From Blautia faecicola (GTDB lineage: Bacteria > Bacillota > Clostridia > Lachnospirales > Lachnospiraceae), in contig NZ_SDKC01000001.1 in NCBI RefSeq assembly GCF_004123145.1, forward strand, positions 2,003,501-2,067,500: a stretch of 64,000 bases of DNA, written 5' to 3'. Within the stretch, counting starts at the first letter, position 1. Each line of letters opens with the position of its first letter. Below, piece by piece: positions 24,656-32,252 of the stretch. The notes under the pieces are model-generated. The model was not told the origin of the DNA and made no database searches. It saw nothing but the letters and a program-made list of their open reading frames with translations. A program made the translations under genes and the position numbers.

Positions 24656-25438
24656 CTATTTTTTGCGGTCTTTAGGATGCCCCATCTTCTCCTTCACTTC
24701 ATCCGGCACATCGATCAATCCAAACCGATAGAACATTCCGTAGATGTAAGTCACTCCCCGGATATCGCCCAGAGCTTTCGGGCGGTCTACCACTTCTCCC
24801 TTAATATTCTTCAGCGCCAGCAGCACTGAACTCCACGCTAGACTTTTACTCTTCTCCCGGCGGTCGATCCACAGCTCTTTTGTGTACTCACCGTTCCTGC
24901 CTTTTTTAATTTCGTAAGAGAATGGCAATCCAGAGTAGGTTTTAAATCCTATCCCGGCATAGGACACAACCATGCCCCAGAAGTTTTCTTCTGTCGGATC
25001 ACCCCTCCACCGCTTCATTGCTCTGTATCTCCGTTGCCGCTCTGCTCCGACACTGATCTTCCCTTTTTCTGCTGTGCTTGGGAAGTACACACCTTTCCGA
25101 TATGGCAGGTACGAGGTGACGGAGGCTTTGGAAAGTTTCAGAGTGTTTGCAGTTGAGAGTATGGAGGTTTTGTAGTCTTGTGTTTCACGGTATTCTTGAA
25201 AGGTAGCTTGCACCTTCTCCGCCACTTCAGATTCATACACACCGGCCGTGATGAGCAGCTTTCTTACTTTGATTGGATTTAATCCCAGTTCTTCGCCGAT
25301 GGCCTGCAAGGACATCTCAGAATCATAAAGTGCCACAGCACTTTCCATCTGCTCTTTCAGATTTTTCCCGGCATCGTACTCTGGCTTCAACTTCTTCCGG
25401 CCACCGCCTGGTTTTCTTGTTTTCTTCATTTTACTCAT
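24656..25438 (-). CDS. Unknown protein with two HTH-like segments, multicopy in this window
   Basis: Start taken as ATG 25438, whose ATGAGTAA overlaps the stop of the VOC gene and implies coupling; 260 residues. A basic N-terminus (KKTRKPGGGRKKLKPEYDAG) is followed by a sigma/recombinase-like helix-turn-helix around SLQAIGEELGLNPIKVRKLL and a second around TANTLKLSKASVTSYL. The C-terminal half contains a WGMVVSYAG block, KTYSGLPFSYEI, RREKSKSLAWSSVLLA and YIYGMFYRFGLIDVP. I do not recognise the family. Two broken copies in the window (18518, 24100) show that it spreads or is often duplicated, pointing to a mobile-element protein. Confidence 0.7.
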   Translation of the reverse strand: MSKMKKTRKPGGGRKKLKPEYDAGKNLKEQMESAVALYDSEMSLQAIGEELGLNPIKVRKLLITAGVYESEVAEKVQATFQEYRETQDYKTSILSTANTLKLSKASVTSYLPYRKGVYFPSTAEKGKISVGAERQRRYRAMKRWRGDPTEENFWGMVVSYAGIGFKTYSGLPFSYEIKKGRNGEYTKELWIDRREKSKSLAWSSVLLALKNIKGEVVDRPKALGDIRGVTYIYGMFYRFGLIDVPDEVKEKMGHPKDRKK

Positions 25439-25814
25439 GCAGCTCCAACGGCAGTCCGTCCGGGTCATGGAAGAAAGTCATCTTCTTGCCGGTGTAATCA
25501 TCCACACGAATTGGCTCACATTCAATTCCTACCTCTGCCAACTCATTCACTGTCTGCTCCACGCTCTCCACACAAAATGCAAGGTGACGCAGCCCACAGG
25601 CCTCCGGGCGGTTCACACGCTTCGGCGGGTTTTCTTCTGCAAAAATCTCCAGCTCTGTGTGTTCGTTAACACGCAGATCTAGCTTCCAATCTTTACGCTC
25701 TGGACGGTAGTTTTCTCTGATAACAGAGAAGCCCAGCTTGTTCACATAGAAATCCTTAGCTGCTTTATAGTCAGATACGATGATTGCAATATGATGTATT
25801 TTTGATAAATTCAT
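25431..25814 (-). CDS. VOC-family (glyoxalase-like) metalloprotein
   Basis: A 127-residue single-domain VOC protein made of two beta-alpha-beta-beta-beta units. Metal-binding positions are visible: H8 in IHHIAIIVSDY, an E in LEIFAEE, H76-77 region in GLRHLAFCVES, and E at LPLELHE. The FHDPDGLPLEL ending is typical of the YaeR/GloA2-like group. The substrate is not predictable. It overlaps the following HTH-family gene, an unexpected pairing of a metabolic enzyme with a mobile-type gene. Confidence 0.85.
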   Translation of the reverse strand: MNLSKIHHIAIIVSDYKAAKDFYVNKLGFSVIRENYRPERKDWKLDLRVNEHTELEIFAEENPPKRVNRPEACGLRHLAFCVESVEQTVNELAEVGIECEPIRVDDYTGKKMTFFHDPDGLPLELHE

Positions 25815-25917
25815 TTTATGTCACACTCCATTTCTTTTATTTCCGTTATAAACTATATAGTGACCTTCAAAAAAACCGTGTGAACTTCTGGAGTTCAGTT
25901 TGTCCACACGACCGATC

Positions 25918-26191
25918 TTATTTCAGTTTTTCGAGGATTTCATCCGCACTCATGCCGCTGGCCAGCAGCTTCTTCAGCGGCCTTAGCATCTGCCTTTGCC
26001 TTCTTCGATTCCAGGGATGCCACTTCTTTTTCGGCCTTCTTCAGAGCAGTCTTCAAAGTGTCAATGTTTGCGGTGATGGATGAAATCTCAGCAGTCAGGG
26101 AAGTGATAGATTCCTGCTTCTCCGTGATCTGAGATGCGTAGTCGGTATAGGTAGTTTTGGGACGGTTTTTGCTGCCTTTTGTTCTGGGCAT
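25918..26191 (-). pseudogene. Small basic coiled-coil protein, frameshifted near its C-terminus
   Basis: The frame starts MPRTKGSKNRPKTTYTDYAS, continues as a coiled coil (LTAEISSITANIDTLKTALK), and stops at 25940 after an out-of-place GQRHECG. One frame over, the sequence reads KKLLASGMSADEILEKLK and ends at 25918, which looks like the authentic family C-terminus. The shift falls within GCCGCTGAAGAAGCTGCTG. Either a recent one- or two-base change or, less likely, programmed shifting. Related genes are common in integrative elements of Lachnospiraceae; function unknown. Confidence 0.6.
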
Positions 26192-26254
26192 AGGTGATAA
26201 CCTCTTTCCTTTTTAGTGGTTTAAGTATAGCACTGTGTTTGGGTGAGGGCAATA

Positions 26255-26599
26255 TTACTTCTTACCTGAAATCTTTTTCTTCTCGCTCTGCGACACCATC
26301 TTTTTCACAGTGTTGGCCTGTGTGTATTGTAGCATTGCTTTCATTCCTTCATCAACACCACCTCCACCAGTTGCTTTTGAGCCACCACCTATGTTTGACA
26401 TTTGAGCCATCCTTTTTGCTCCACCATGTAATTTATCCATCGGAGTTCCGGTACTTGCTGTGGGTTTGTTTAGTCCATCTACTATTTGCTTTCCTCTTTG
26501 GCTAAGAATACTGTCTGCTGCTCTTTCCAAAGAAGTATTACTTTTTAGAACTACTTGTGTATTTTTCTGTTTTCTTTGAAAGAGTGACAAGATTCCCAT
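26255..26599 (-). CDS. Hypothetical protein of accessory region
   Basis: ATG 26599 follows GGGGGTG and gives 114 residues. The protein is basic and rich in Gly/Ser, with ERAADSILSQRGKQIVDGLN and a GGGSKATGGGGVDEGMKAM linker, no TM segment or known motif. It lies with the frameshifted coiled-coil gene and the HTH-family gene in a cluster that looks like part of an integrated element. Confidence 0.5.
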   Translation of the reverse strand: MGILSLFQRKQKNTQVVLKSNTSLERAADSILSQRGKQIVDGLNKPTASTGTPMDKLHGGAKRMAQMSNIGGGSKATGGGGVDEGMKAMLQYTQANTVKKMVSQSEKKKISGKK

Positions 26600-26767
26600 A
26601 ATACACACCCCCTATTCTTTTGGGTAGTATGATTCATTTTCAACTATCTTTTCTCACATCTTCGCCGATTGTAAGATCGTTGCCTGCTGCTCACCACGGA
26701 GAGGTGTGTGATTATCCGAGCAGCGTAGGGAGCTACCGCTTTCAGTATATCACAATTTCATCCAGTT

Positions 26768-26892
26768 TTATAGATGTTTTCTTGCCTTCATCACCACACA
26801 ATACATCAATCCACCGAGCACTCCGCCGACTGTGTTGTAGAAGATGTCCGATAGCTGAAATGTACCCAAGCGAAGCAATAATTGTAAGTAGT
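26768..26892 (-). pseudogene. VanZ-like C-terminal fragment
   Basis: Minus-strand reading gives LLLRLGTFQLSDIFYNTVGG followed by VLGGLMYCVV and ends at TAA 26768. The pattern (F-x-LSDIFYNTVGGVLG) is the last TM region of VanZ-family proteins. It is joined directly to a GlmS fragment. Confidence 0.6.
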
Positions 26893-27145
26893 GAGCCCCA
26901 TCAGATAAGCACCACGGCTCTTGCACTCCAACATATTGCTGATAGTCTTTTCATAGAGTTCGCTCTGGGTCAGCACGCCGATGACCAGTGTTCCCTGCTC
27001 AATCAGACTGATGGTCCCGTGCTTCAGTTCACCAGCTGCATATGCCTCCGAGTGAATGTAGCTGATTTCTTTCAGTTTCAAACTACCTTCCAAGCAGACA
27101 GCATAGTCAATGCCACGACCTACGAAGAACACATCGTGTGCACTG
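26885..27145 (-). pseudogene. GlmS isomerase-domain fragment
   Basis: Reading from 27145 gives AHDVFFVGRGIDYAVCLEGS and then YIHSEAYAAGELKHGTISLI and CKSRGAYLMGLTTYN. This corresponds to the late SIS domain of GlmS; the intact gene at 40965 has the same block with many substitutions, so the fragment is not a recent copy of it. Confidence 0.75.
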
Positions 27146-27320
27146 GTGCTGCCAGTTCACTCATCGGCTTCTTCTTAGCCAGCATGACTTCCATCATCTT
27201 CAGACTGGTCAGGATGCCGTCGCCGGTGCTGGCGTATTTGGAGAAGATGATATGGCCACTTTGCTCACCACCGATACGGCAGCCATAGGCATCTGCGCCA
27301 GAAGCAGTCAAAATATCTTT
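27146..27320 (-). pseudogene. GlmM fragments joined by an internal deletion
   Basis: Reading gives LTASGADAY, which matches the N-terminal VASGADAY of GlmM, fused directly to GCRIGGEQSGHIIFSKYAST and DGILTSLKMMEVMLAKKKPM from its later part. About 250 codons between are missing. Nucleotide agreement with the intact glmM at 42851 is clear but far from perfect. Confidence 0.7.
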
Positions 27321-27647
27321 CACGGCTTTAACAAAAGCATTATATGTATGAAAGCCAAGAAATTGATCTGCCACCCAACCTGCTCCTCTAATTTTACCTT
27401 TTCCAGGATACGGTTTCATATAAATATATTTAATAAAATTGGTATTATTTGCTTTATCATTCTTATCCTTTGGACACTCACTAAGACCATAAACATCATA
27501 ACCAATATTATCAGCTTCACGAAAATATTCCTTATAAACAGATGCATCTTCATTTTTCTTAATATTGTCAAAATTACTATGCACCCAAAGAATTTTCCGC
27601 TTTGCATTCACTTTATCAATAACATAATATGACGCATCACCTTCCAA
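27321..27647 (-). pseudogene. Glycosyltransferase-like fragment joined to unidentified sequence
   Basis: The N-terminal part EGDASYYVIDKVNAKRKILW followed by VHSNFDNIKK resembles the early part of family-4-type glycosyltransferases acting in polysaccharide loci. It passes into an unidentified segment (KGKIRGAGWVADQFLGFHTY) and then into the GlmM fragment in the same frame. There is no credible start site or complete domain. It is probably the only trace of the lost glycosyltransferase genes. Confidence 0.45.
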
Positions 27648-27683
27648 ATACCCTATTTACAACTTATCTATATTTATCCTTTT

Positions 27684-27713
27684 GCAGCTTATTCTCTCTA
27701 TAAAATAAGCTGC
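27684..27713. terminator. Stem-loop after the priming glycosyltransferase
   Basis: GCAGCTTATT and AATAAGCTGC form a perfect 10-bp stem with a 10-base loop, ten bases past the stop of the priming enzyme. No strong T-run follows on the minus strand, so its strength as a terminator is unclear. Confidence 0.4.
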
Positions 27714-27722
27714 TTGTAGGAT

Positions 27723-29174
27723 TTACATTGATCCATCTTTCTTAAAGACTACCAATATCGTTTTAAACAATATTTTTATATCTAGCCCAATGTCCCAGTT
27801 TGTGATATACTCTTTATCAAGACGAACTACCTCTTCAAAATCAGTAATATCACTTCGTCCACTTACCTGCCACATGCCGGTGATTCCAGGCTTAATTGCC
27901 AGCCTTGCACGATGGTGAAGCTCATACAGATTCGTTTCTGAAATAAGGGGTGGGCGAGTACCTATAATCGACATATCGCCACGTAATACGTTAAAGAATT
28001 GCGGAAATTCATCTAAACTTGTTCGTCTGATAAAATCACCGATTCCTGTCTTATGTGTCCCATCTGGAAGTATCTTATTTCCGATAACACGAGGATCAAA
28101 GTCCAGTTTAAACATCTTTCCATCTCCAAGTTTGTTATCTTTCATAAGCTCTGCCTTACGTTCTTCGGCATCCATATACATACTGCGGAACTTGTACATT
28201 TTAAATTTCTTTCCATTCTTTCCAACTCGCTCCTGAGCAAAGAAAATTGGTCCCGGTGATGCAATATAAATTGCCGGTCCGACAAAAATACAAATGATTC
28301 CGGTAAAAATACATCCAACTAATCCACCCGCAATATCCATCAATCGTTTTAACATTAACTGTCTGGTTGATGCATAATTAATACTTGTCGTAAGGACTGT
28401 GTAATTACCAACCTTTTCCACAAACTGTTTTTTCCCTGGCACACTTGTGATCTTTGCAAGATTAAGATGAATGGTTACTCCTGTCTCTGATAATTGCTCA
28501 ATTAACTCTGACGGATACGGAAGAACTTCTGAAACAACAATCAGAACTTCGTCAATCCATTCCTGACATACATACATTGCTGTAGTCTCTTCGTTGGCAA
28601 CTACCGGAACTCCATGAATTTCTCTTCCAGTCCAGTCCGCATCAATTACAGCTACACCAGCCAATGAGAATCTGGCATAATTGTTTTCCTGCATACTTAA
28701 CACTACTTGTTCAGCCACATCTTCTGATGTTACAATCAGTAGTTTACGTTCTCCGCCATCTTTCATCTGTTTTCGCAGAAGTTTTTTCCAAAGTTCTCTG
28801 ACAACATACGTCATTACTAAATAAATTATTATGGTCAGCATCAATGTTAATCTTGAAAAGTCCTGCCCTTCATGAAGCAGGAATAAATATAAAACCGCTA
28901 AGGCACCTACCATAATCGCATGATTTAACGTAACTACAAAATCACGATAGTATCCTCTCTTTAACACGCTTTTCATGGTGCCATATGCAAAAATCATAAC
29001 CAGATCTGCCAGTTCAAGGAAAACTGCCATATTTCGATAAATAATTGTTTCATATGGATTAAATCCATATCCGCTAATTGCATATGCCAGAACATACGCT
29101 AATTGCAAACAGATCATGTCTAAGATTATAAAATCTGTGTGTTTTAACCATCCTTCAGAATCTTTTCTATACAT
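27723..29174 (-). CDS. Polyprenyl glycosyl-phosphotransferase priming polysaccharide synthesis
   Basis: The start at 29174 is preceded by AGAGGAAAG; the frame is open further upstream but with foreign-looking sequence. The 483-residue protein has four N-terminal TM segments, a central CoA-binding-like domain, and the C-terminal bacterial sugar transferase domain: KRLMDIAGGLVG, the FFAQERVGKNGKKFKMYKFR block, RRTSLDEFPQFFNVLRGDMS, and IGTRPP with KPGITGMWQVSGRS. It transfers a sugar-1-phosphate to undecaprenyl phosphate, the first step of exopolysaccharide assembly. Downstream glycosyltransferases are missing. Confidence 0.92.
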   Translation of the reverse strand: MYRKDSEGWLKHTDFIILDMICLQLAYVLAYAISGYGFNPYETIIYRNMAVFLELADLVMIFAYGTMKSVLKRGYYRDFVVTLNHAIMVGALAVLYLFLLHEGQDFSRLTLMLTIIIYLVMTYVVRELWKKLLRKQMKDGGERKLLIVTSEDVAEQVVLSMQENNYARFSLAGVAVIDADWTGREIHGVPVVANEETTAMYVCQEWIDEVLIVVSEVLPYPSELIEQLSETGVTIHLNLAKITSVPGKKQFVEKVGNYTVLTTSINYASTRQLMLKRLMDIAGGLVGCIFTGIICIFVGPAIYIASPGPIFFAQERVGKNGKKFKMYKFRSMYMDAEERKAELMKDNKLGDGKMFKLDFDPRVIGNKILPDGTHKTGIGDFIRRTSLDEFPQFFNVLRGDMSIIGTRPPLISETNLYELHHRARLAIKPGITGMWQVSGRSDITDFEEVVRLDKEYITNWDIGLDIKILFKTILVVFKKDGSM

Positions 29175-29412
29175 GGATTTTTTCTTTCCTCTTCCATTTT
29201 TTTGTAATCTATTTGTTAATCTACAATCGTCCCCACAATTGTAGAAATTGCCTTCAAATTTGAGTGATTTAAAACTAGATAGGATTATTGCTACACAAAG
29301 AAGAGCATTAATCCGGAGCATCCAGGAAACCACTTTATTATATATATTCCCACTGGAAATACGATTGGTTTCCTCTAAGGACAAATCATAAGAATCATAC
29401 TAAGGAACCTAG

Positions 29413-29544
29413 CTAAGTCAGCATTACTACGACTGCATACACAATCAGGTCATATACCATCAGTGGCCACCGGACGTTCAGTGTATGCTTTCGTTTTTCG
29501 TTATTCACATGGATATTTCTGCTGTTTTCTTTGGATTTGCTCAT
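29413..29544 (-). pseudogene. N-terminal stub of a polysaccharide-locus membrane protein
   Basis: GGAGGAGAGG sits before ATG 29544. The 43-residue frame ends in RWPLMVYDLIVYAVVVML, the start of a first TM helix, then stops. This looks like the N-terminus of a membrane protein of exopolysaccharide loci (similar first helices are found in nucleotide-sugar and sugar-transferase proteins), cut off by deletion or nonsense change. Sequence 29175-29412 is open in part but has no start with a ribosome binding site. Confidence 0.5.
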
Positions 29545-29702
29545 TTGTTCCTCTCCTCCCATGTCTCGTGGAAGGTTCTCCCTTTCATAATACTTCTTCA
29601 GAGTTGCTGTTTCGTAATCACATGCTTCTACCAATATTAATTATGTGTTTTTTGAAACATTACTTGGAGTATAAAAATATATACTTCTACACATTTATAA
29701 TA

Positions 29703-29731
29703 ATTCTACCTTGACCGTCATCTTTCGTCAA
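29703..29731 (-). promoter_or_regulatory. Promoter of the exopolysaccharide locus
   Basis: On the minus strand TTGACG (29731-29726) and TAGAAT (29708-29703) are separated by 17 bases, a near-consensus vegetative promoter. It points at the stub and the priming enzyme, with a leader of about 150 bases. Confidence 0.65.
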
Positions 29732-29790
29732 TATATATTTTATACTTTTTTAATAAATTCCTTAACACTTTCTTAAGCAAAATTTCCGGC

Positions 29791-30756
29791 TCATTTTTCC
29801 CTGCGTGGATGCAGCAGCCACAGCGTATCCCTGCGGCAACAGAATTTTATGTACCGCACATCCCCACAATACTCTCCATCCGCATGAACCACCACCGACT
29901 GATCCAGTTCCAGGGTGATCTCTGCGCCGTCTTTGACGTCAAAGCCTTTGATCCCGCCCTGTTTTCCCAGTGCGAGGAGCGGGAGCAGGAAGAACGTTTT
30001 CCATTTCGGGATGCCGGAGGCGCTGCTGAGGGAGATGTTTCCGTCGTATGGGGTGCTGTCCGGTGCCATCGGAACACCGCCACCCTCTGCGCGCAGGTTC
30101 ATGGCTGCGGCGAAGATCATGTTCTGGCAGGTTTCTGTCTCTCCGTCCACGGTCACGGTTGCCCGGAAGGTTTTCATGGAAAATAAGGTCTGTACGGTCA
30201 GCATCAGGTAGGTCAGTTTTCCCAGATGGAACCGGTTCAGGACTTTTTTCAGAGTGGAATGGAGCGCTTTCTTACACACGATCGAATCCAGTCCAGCACC
30301 GGCGCTGATACCGAAGATTCTTGGTTTTGTACAGTCTTCCCAGCTTACTTCGCCGAGATCGATCCGCTGCAGGGCTTCTCCGTTTTGTTCCTGTTCGATG
30401 CAGGAGACGATTTCTGCAAGATTGCCTCTGGTGTTTCGGAGGATTCCCAGGTTTCTGGCGAAATCGTTGCCGGAGCCGGTCGGGATCACGCCGAGGCGGA
30501 CGCGGTCAAAGTCGGGGATTCCGTTCAGGACTTCGTTGATGGTTCCGTCCCCTCCTACTACCAGCAGGTAGATCGGTCCCTCCGGAAATTTTTCACAGAT
30601 CTGTCCTGCCAGTTTCATTGCGTGTTTTTCGTAGCGGGTCAGATAGGCGTTGTATGGGATTTCTTTTTCCTGTAAGTATTCTTTTGTTTCTTTCCAGACC
30701 GGTACGGCACTTCCGGTACCGGCGCCGTTATTTACGATAATCTGTATCTTGTTCAT
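29791..30756 (-). CDS. Diacylglycerol kinase/YegS-type lipid kinase
   Basis: A 321-residue soluble kinase of the DagK_cat family. The nucleotide loop VVGGDGTINEVLNG lies near 67-80 and IPTGSGNDFARNLG near 91-104. The C-terminal beta-sandwich has MNLRAEGGGVPMAPDSTPYD and VHADGE. Such enzymes recycle diacylglycerol to phosphatidic acid, important when lipid-linked polymers release diacylglycerol. It stands alone, with the exopolysaccharide promoter beyond its 3' end and FliB divergent upstream. Confidence 0.88.
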   Translation of the reverse strand: MNKIQIIVNNGAGTGSAVPVWKETKEYLQEKEIPYNAYLTRYEKHAMKLAGQICEKFPEGPIYLLVVGGDGTINEVLNGIPDFDRVRLGVIPTGSGNDFARNLGILRNTRGNLAEIVSCIEQEQNGEALQRIDLGEVSWEDCTKPRIFGISAGAGLDSIVCKKALHSTLKKVLNRFHLGKLTYLMLTVQTLFSMKTFRATVTVDGETETCQNMIFAAAMNLRAEGGGVPMAPDSTPYDGNISLSSASGIPKWKTFFLLPLLALGKQGGIKGFDVKDGAEITLELDQSVVVHADGEYCGDVRYIKFCCRRDTLWLLHPRREK

Positions 30757-30914
30757 GATGTTCTCTTTCTGTATATTCCGAATTGCGGTTGCTCAATATT
30801 TCTATTGTACATCAGGATATGATTTTTTACAACGAGAACCCGTTTCCCTTTTCGAGAAATCTGTGCTACAATGGTCAACGGAGTATCTTTTATTGAAAAC
30901 AAAGGAGTTTATTA

Positions 30915-32078
30915 TTGATTATGCAAGTTACTTTTCCTTCCTATTATAAAGCCTTCTCCTGCATCGCGGATGCCTGTCCGGATACCTGTTGTGCCGGGTG
31001 GCAGATCATGATTGATGACAGAAGCCTGAAAAAATACCGCCGGTTCCAGGGTACTTTCCGAAACCGGCTGCACAATGACATCGACTGGGAGGAGCATGCG
31101 TTCCGCCAGTACGGGCATCGGTGTGCCTTTTTAAATGAAGAAAATCTCTGTGATATGTATATCGAGGCGGGATCCGGGATGCTCTGTGATACCTGCCGCA
31201 GATATCCGCGTCATATCGAGGAATTTGAGGGGATGCGGGAGATCTCGTTGTCACTCTCCTGTCCAGAGGCGGCGCGGATCATTCTCTCGCAGACAGATCC
31301 GGTGGCTTTCCGGACTTTTGAAAAAGAGACGGCTGAGGAGACCTACGATGATTTTGACTATTTTCTTTTCAGCGCGCTGATGGATACGAGAGACTACCTG
31401 CTCGCTGTGCTTCAGGATCGAAGTGTTCCGGTACGGGATCGGGTGGCTAAGCTATTGGTCTGTACACATGATTTTCAGCTCGCGGTAGCAAAACAGGAAT
31501 TATTTTCCTGGGAGACGATCCGTGCACGGCATGAGCGCTCCGGCTTCTCTTCTGCTTTTCTGGAGAAGATCTCCGATCGCTGTTTTCTGGATGTGGACCG
31601 GACGGATCTGATGAAGCAGATCTGGAAGACAGTCGTTCCGAAACTGGAAGTGCTCTCCCCAAGCTGGACGGGATTTCTCAGACAGACGCTTACCGATCTG
31701 TATCATGCCTGTCCGGAGGAAACCTCGTACCGGAAGCTGCTGCTTGCGTTTCAGGAGACTTTCCCGGAATGGCAGGTGCAGAAAGAACAGCTGATGGTGT
31801 ACTGGCTGTACACGTATTTTTGCGGGGCGGTGTACGATGAACGGATCTTTGCCAAGGGAAAGATGGCGGTGCTCTGCACTCTTTTTATCGAGGAACTGGT
31901 ACTTGGGCTGTTTGTGGAAAGACAAGAGGCGCTGGCGTTCGAAGATCTGGTCTCTGTCAGCTACCGGTTCTCCCGGGAACTGGAACATTCGGATCAGAAT
32001 CTGAATACACTGGAGGAACTGCTGGAGCACGAGGAAGTATTTTCTCTGGAACATCTGCTGACGCTGTGTGAGATCTGA
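30915..32078 (+). CDS. fliB: FliB-type (flagellin lysine-N-methylase family) protein
   Basis: A 387-residue protein whose cysteines define the family: DACPDTCCAGWQIMID near 18-33, GHRCAFLNEENLCDMY near 67-82, MLCDTCRRYPRH near 88-100 and SLSCPEAARI. These likely bind an iron-sulfur cluster. TTG 30915 fits the AAAGGAG spacing better than ATG 30921. FliB methylates flagellin lysines in Salmonella, but related genes are common in Clostridia without flagellin genes nearby, as here, so the substrate is open. Confidence 0.8.
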   Translation: MIMQVTFPSYYKAFSCIADACPDTCCAGWQIMIDDRSLKKYRRFQGTFRNRLHNDIDWEEHAFRQYGHRCAFLNEENLCDMYIEAGSGMLCDTCRRYPRHIEEFEGMREISLSLSCPEAARIILSQTDPVAFRTFEKETAEETYDDFDYFLFSALMDTRDYLLAVLQDRSVPVRDRVAKLLVCTHDFQLAVAKQELFSWETIRARHERSGFSSAFLEKISDRCFLDVDRTDLMKQIWKTVVPKLEVLSPSWTGFLRQTLTDLYHACPEETSYRKLLLAFQETFPEWQVQKEQLMVYWLYTYFCGAVYDERIFAKGKMAVLCTLFIEELVLGLFVERQEALAFEDLVSVSYRFSRELEHSDQNLNTLEELLEHEEVFSLEHLLTLCEI

Positions 32079-32144
32079 TTTGAACGCAGTATAAGTATTT
32101 TGGAAACGTATTCATTCGTTCATCTGTGCTATGTCCGAATGATT

Positions 32145-32215
32145 GCATATAAAAAACAGGAAGTGGAGACTGTGCCATAATTTGGGACAGTTCACACTTC
32201 CTGTTTTTTATATGC
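32145..32215. terminator. Long bidirectional terminator
   Basis: Two perfectly complementary 21-base arms (32145-32165 and 32195-32215) contain A6/T6 runs at their outer part, with a further partial stem inside. It serves both the fliB-like gene and the convergent L,D-transpeptidase gene. Confidence 0.85.
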
Positions 32216-32252
32216 AGACCCTGGAACAAACGCCCGGATCCTTTATCTGTTA

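Noticed and set aside
27120-27647. A single 175-residue protein
   Set aside because: The frame is a chimera of unrelated pieces (glycosyltransferase-like, GlmM) with no complete domain and no credible start site.
29175-29384. An N-terminal extension of the priming transferase starting at 29384
   Set aside because: It lacks a ribosome binding site and the sequence is unlike the family; ATG 29174 has AGAGGAAAG and begins the usual TM region.
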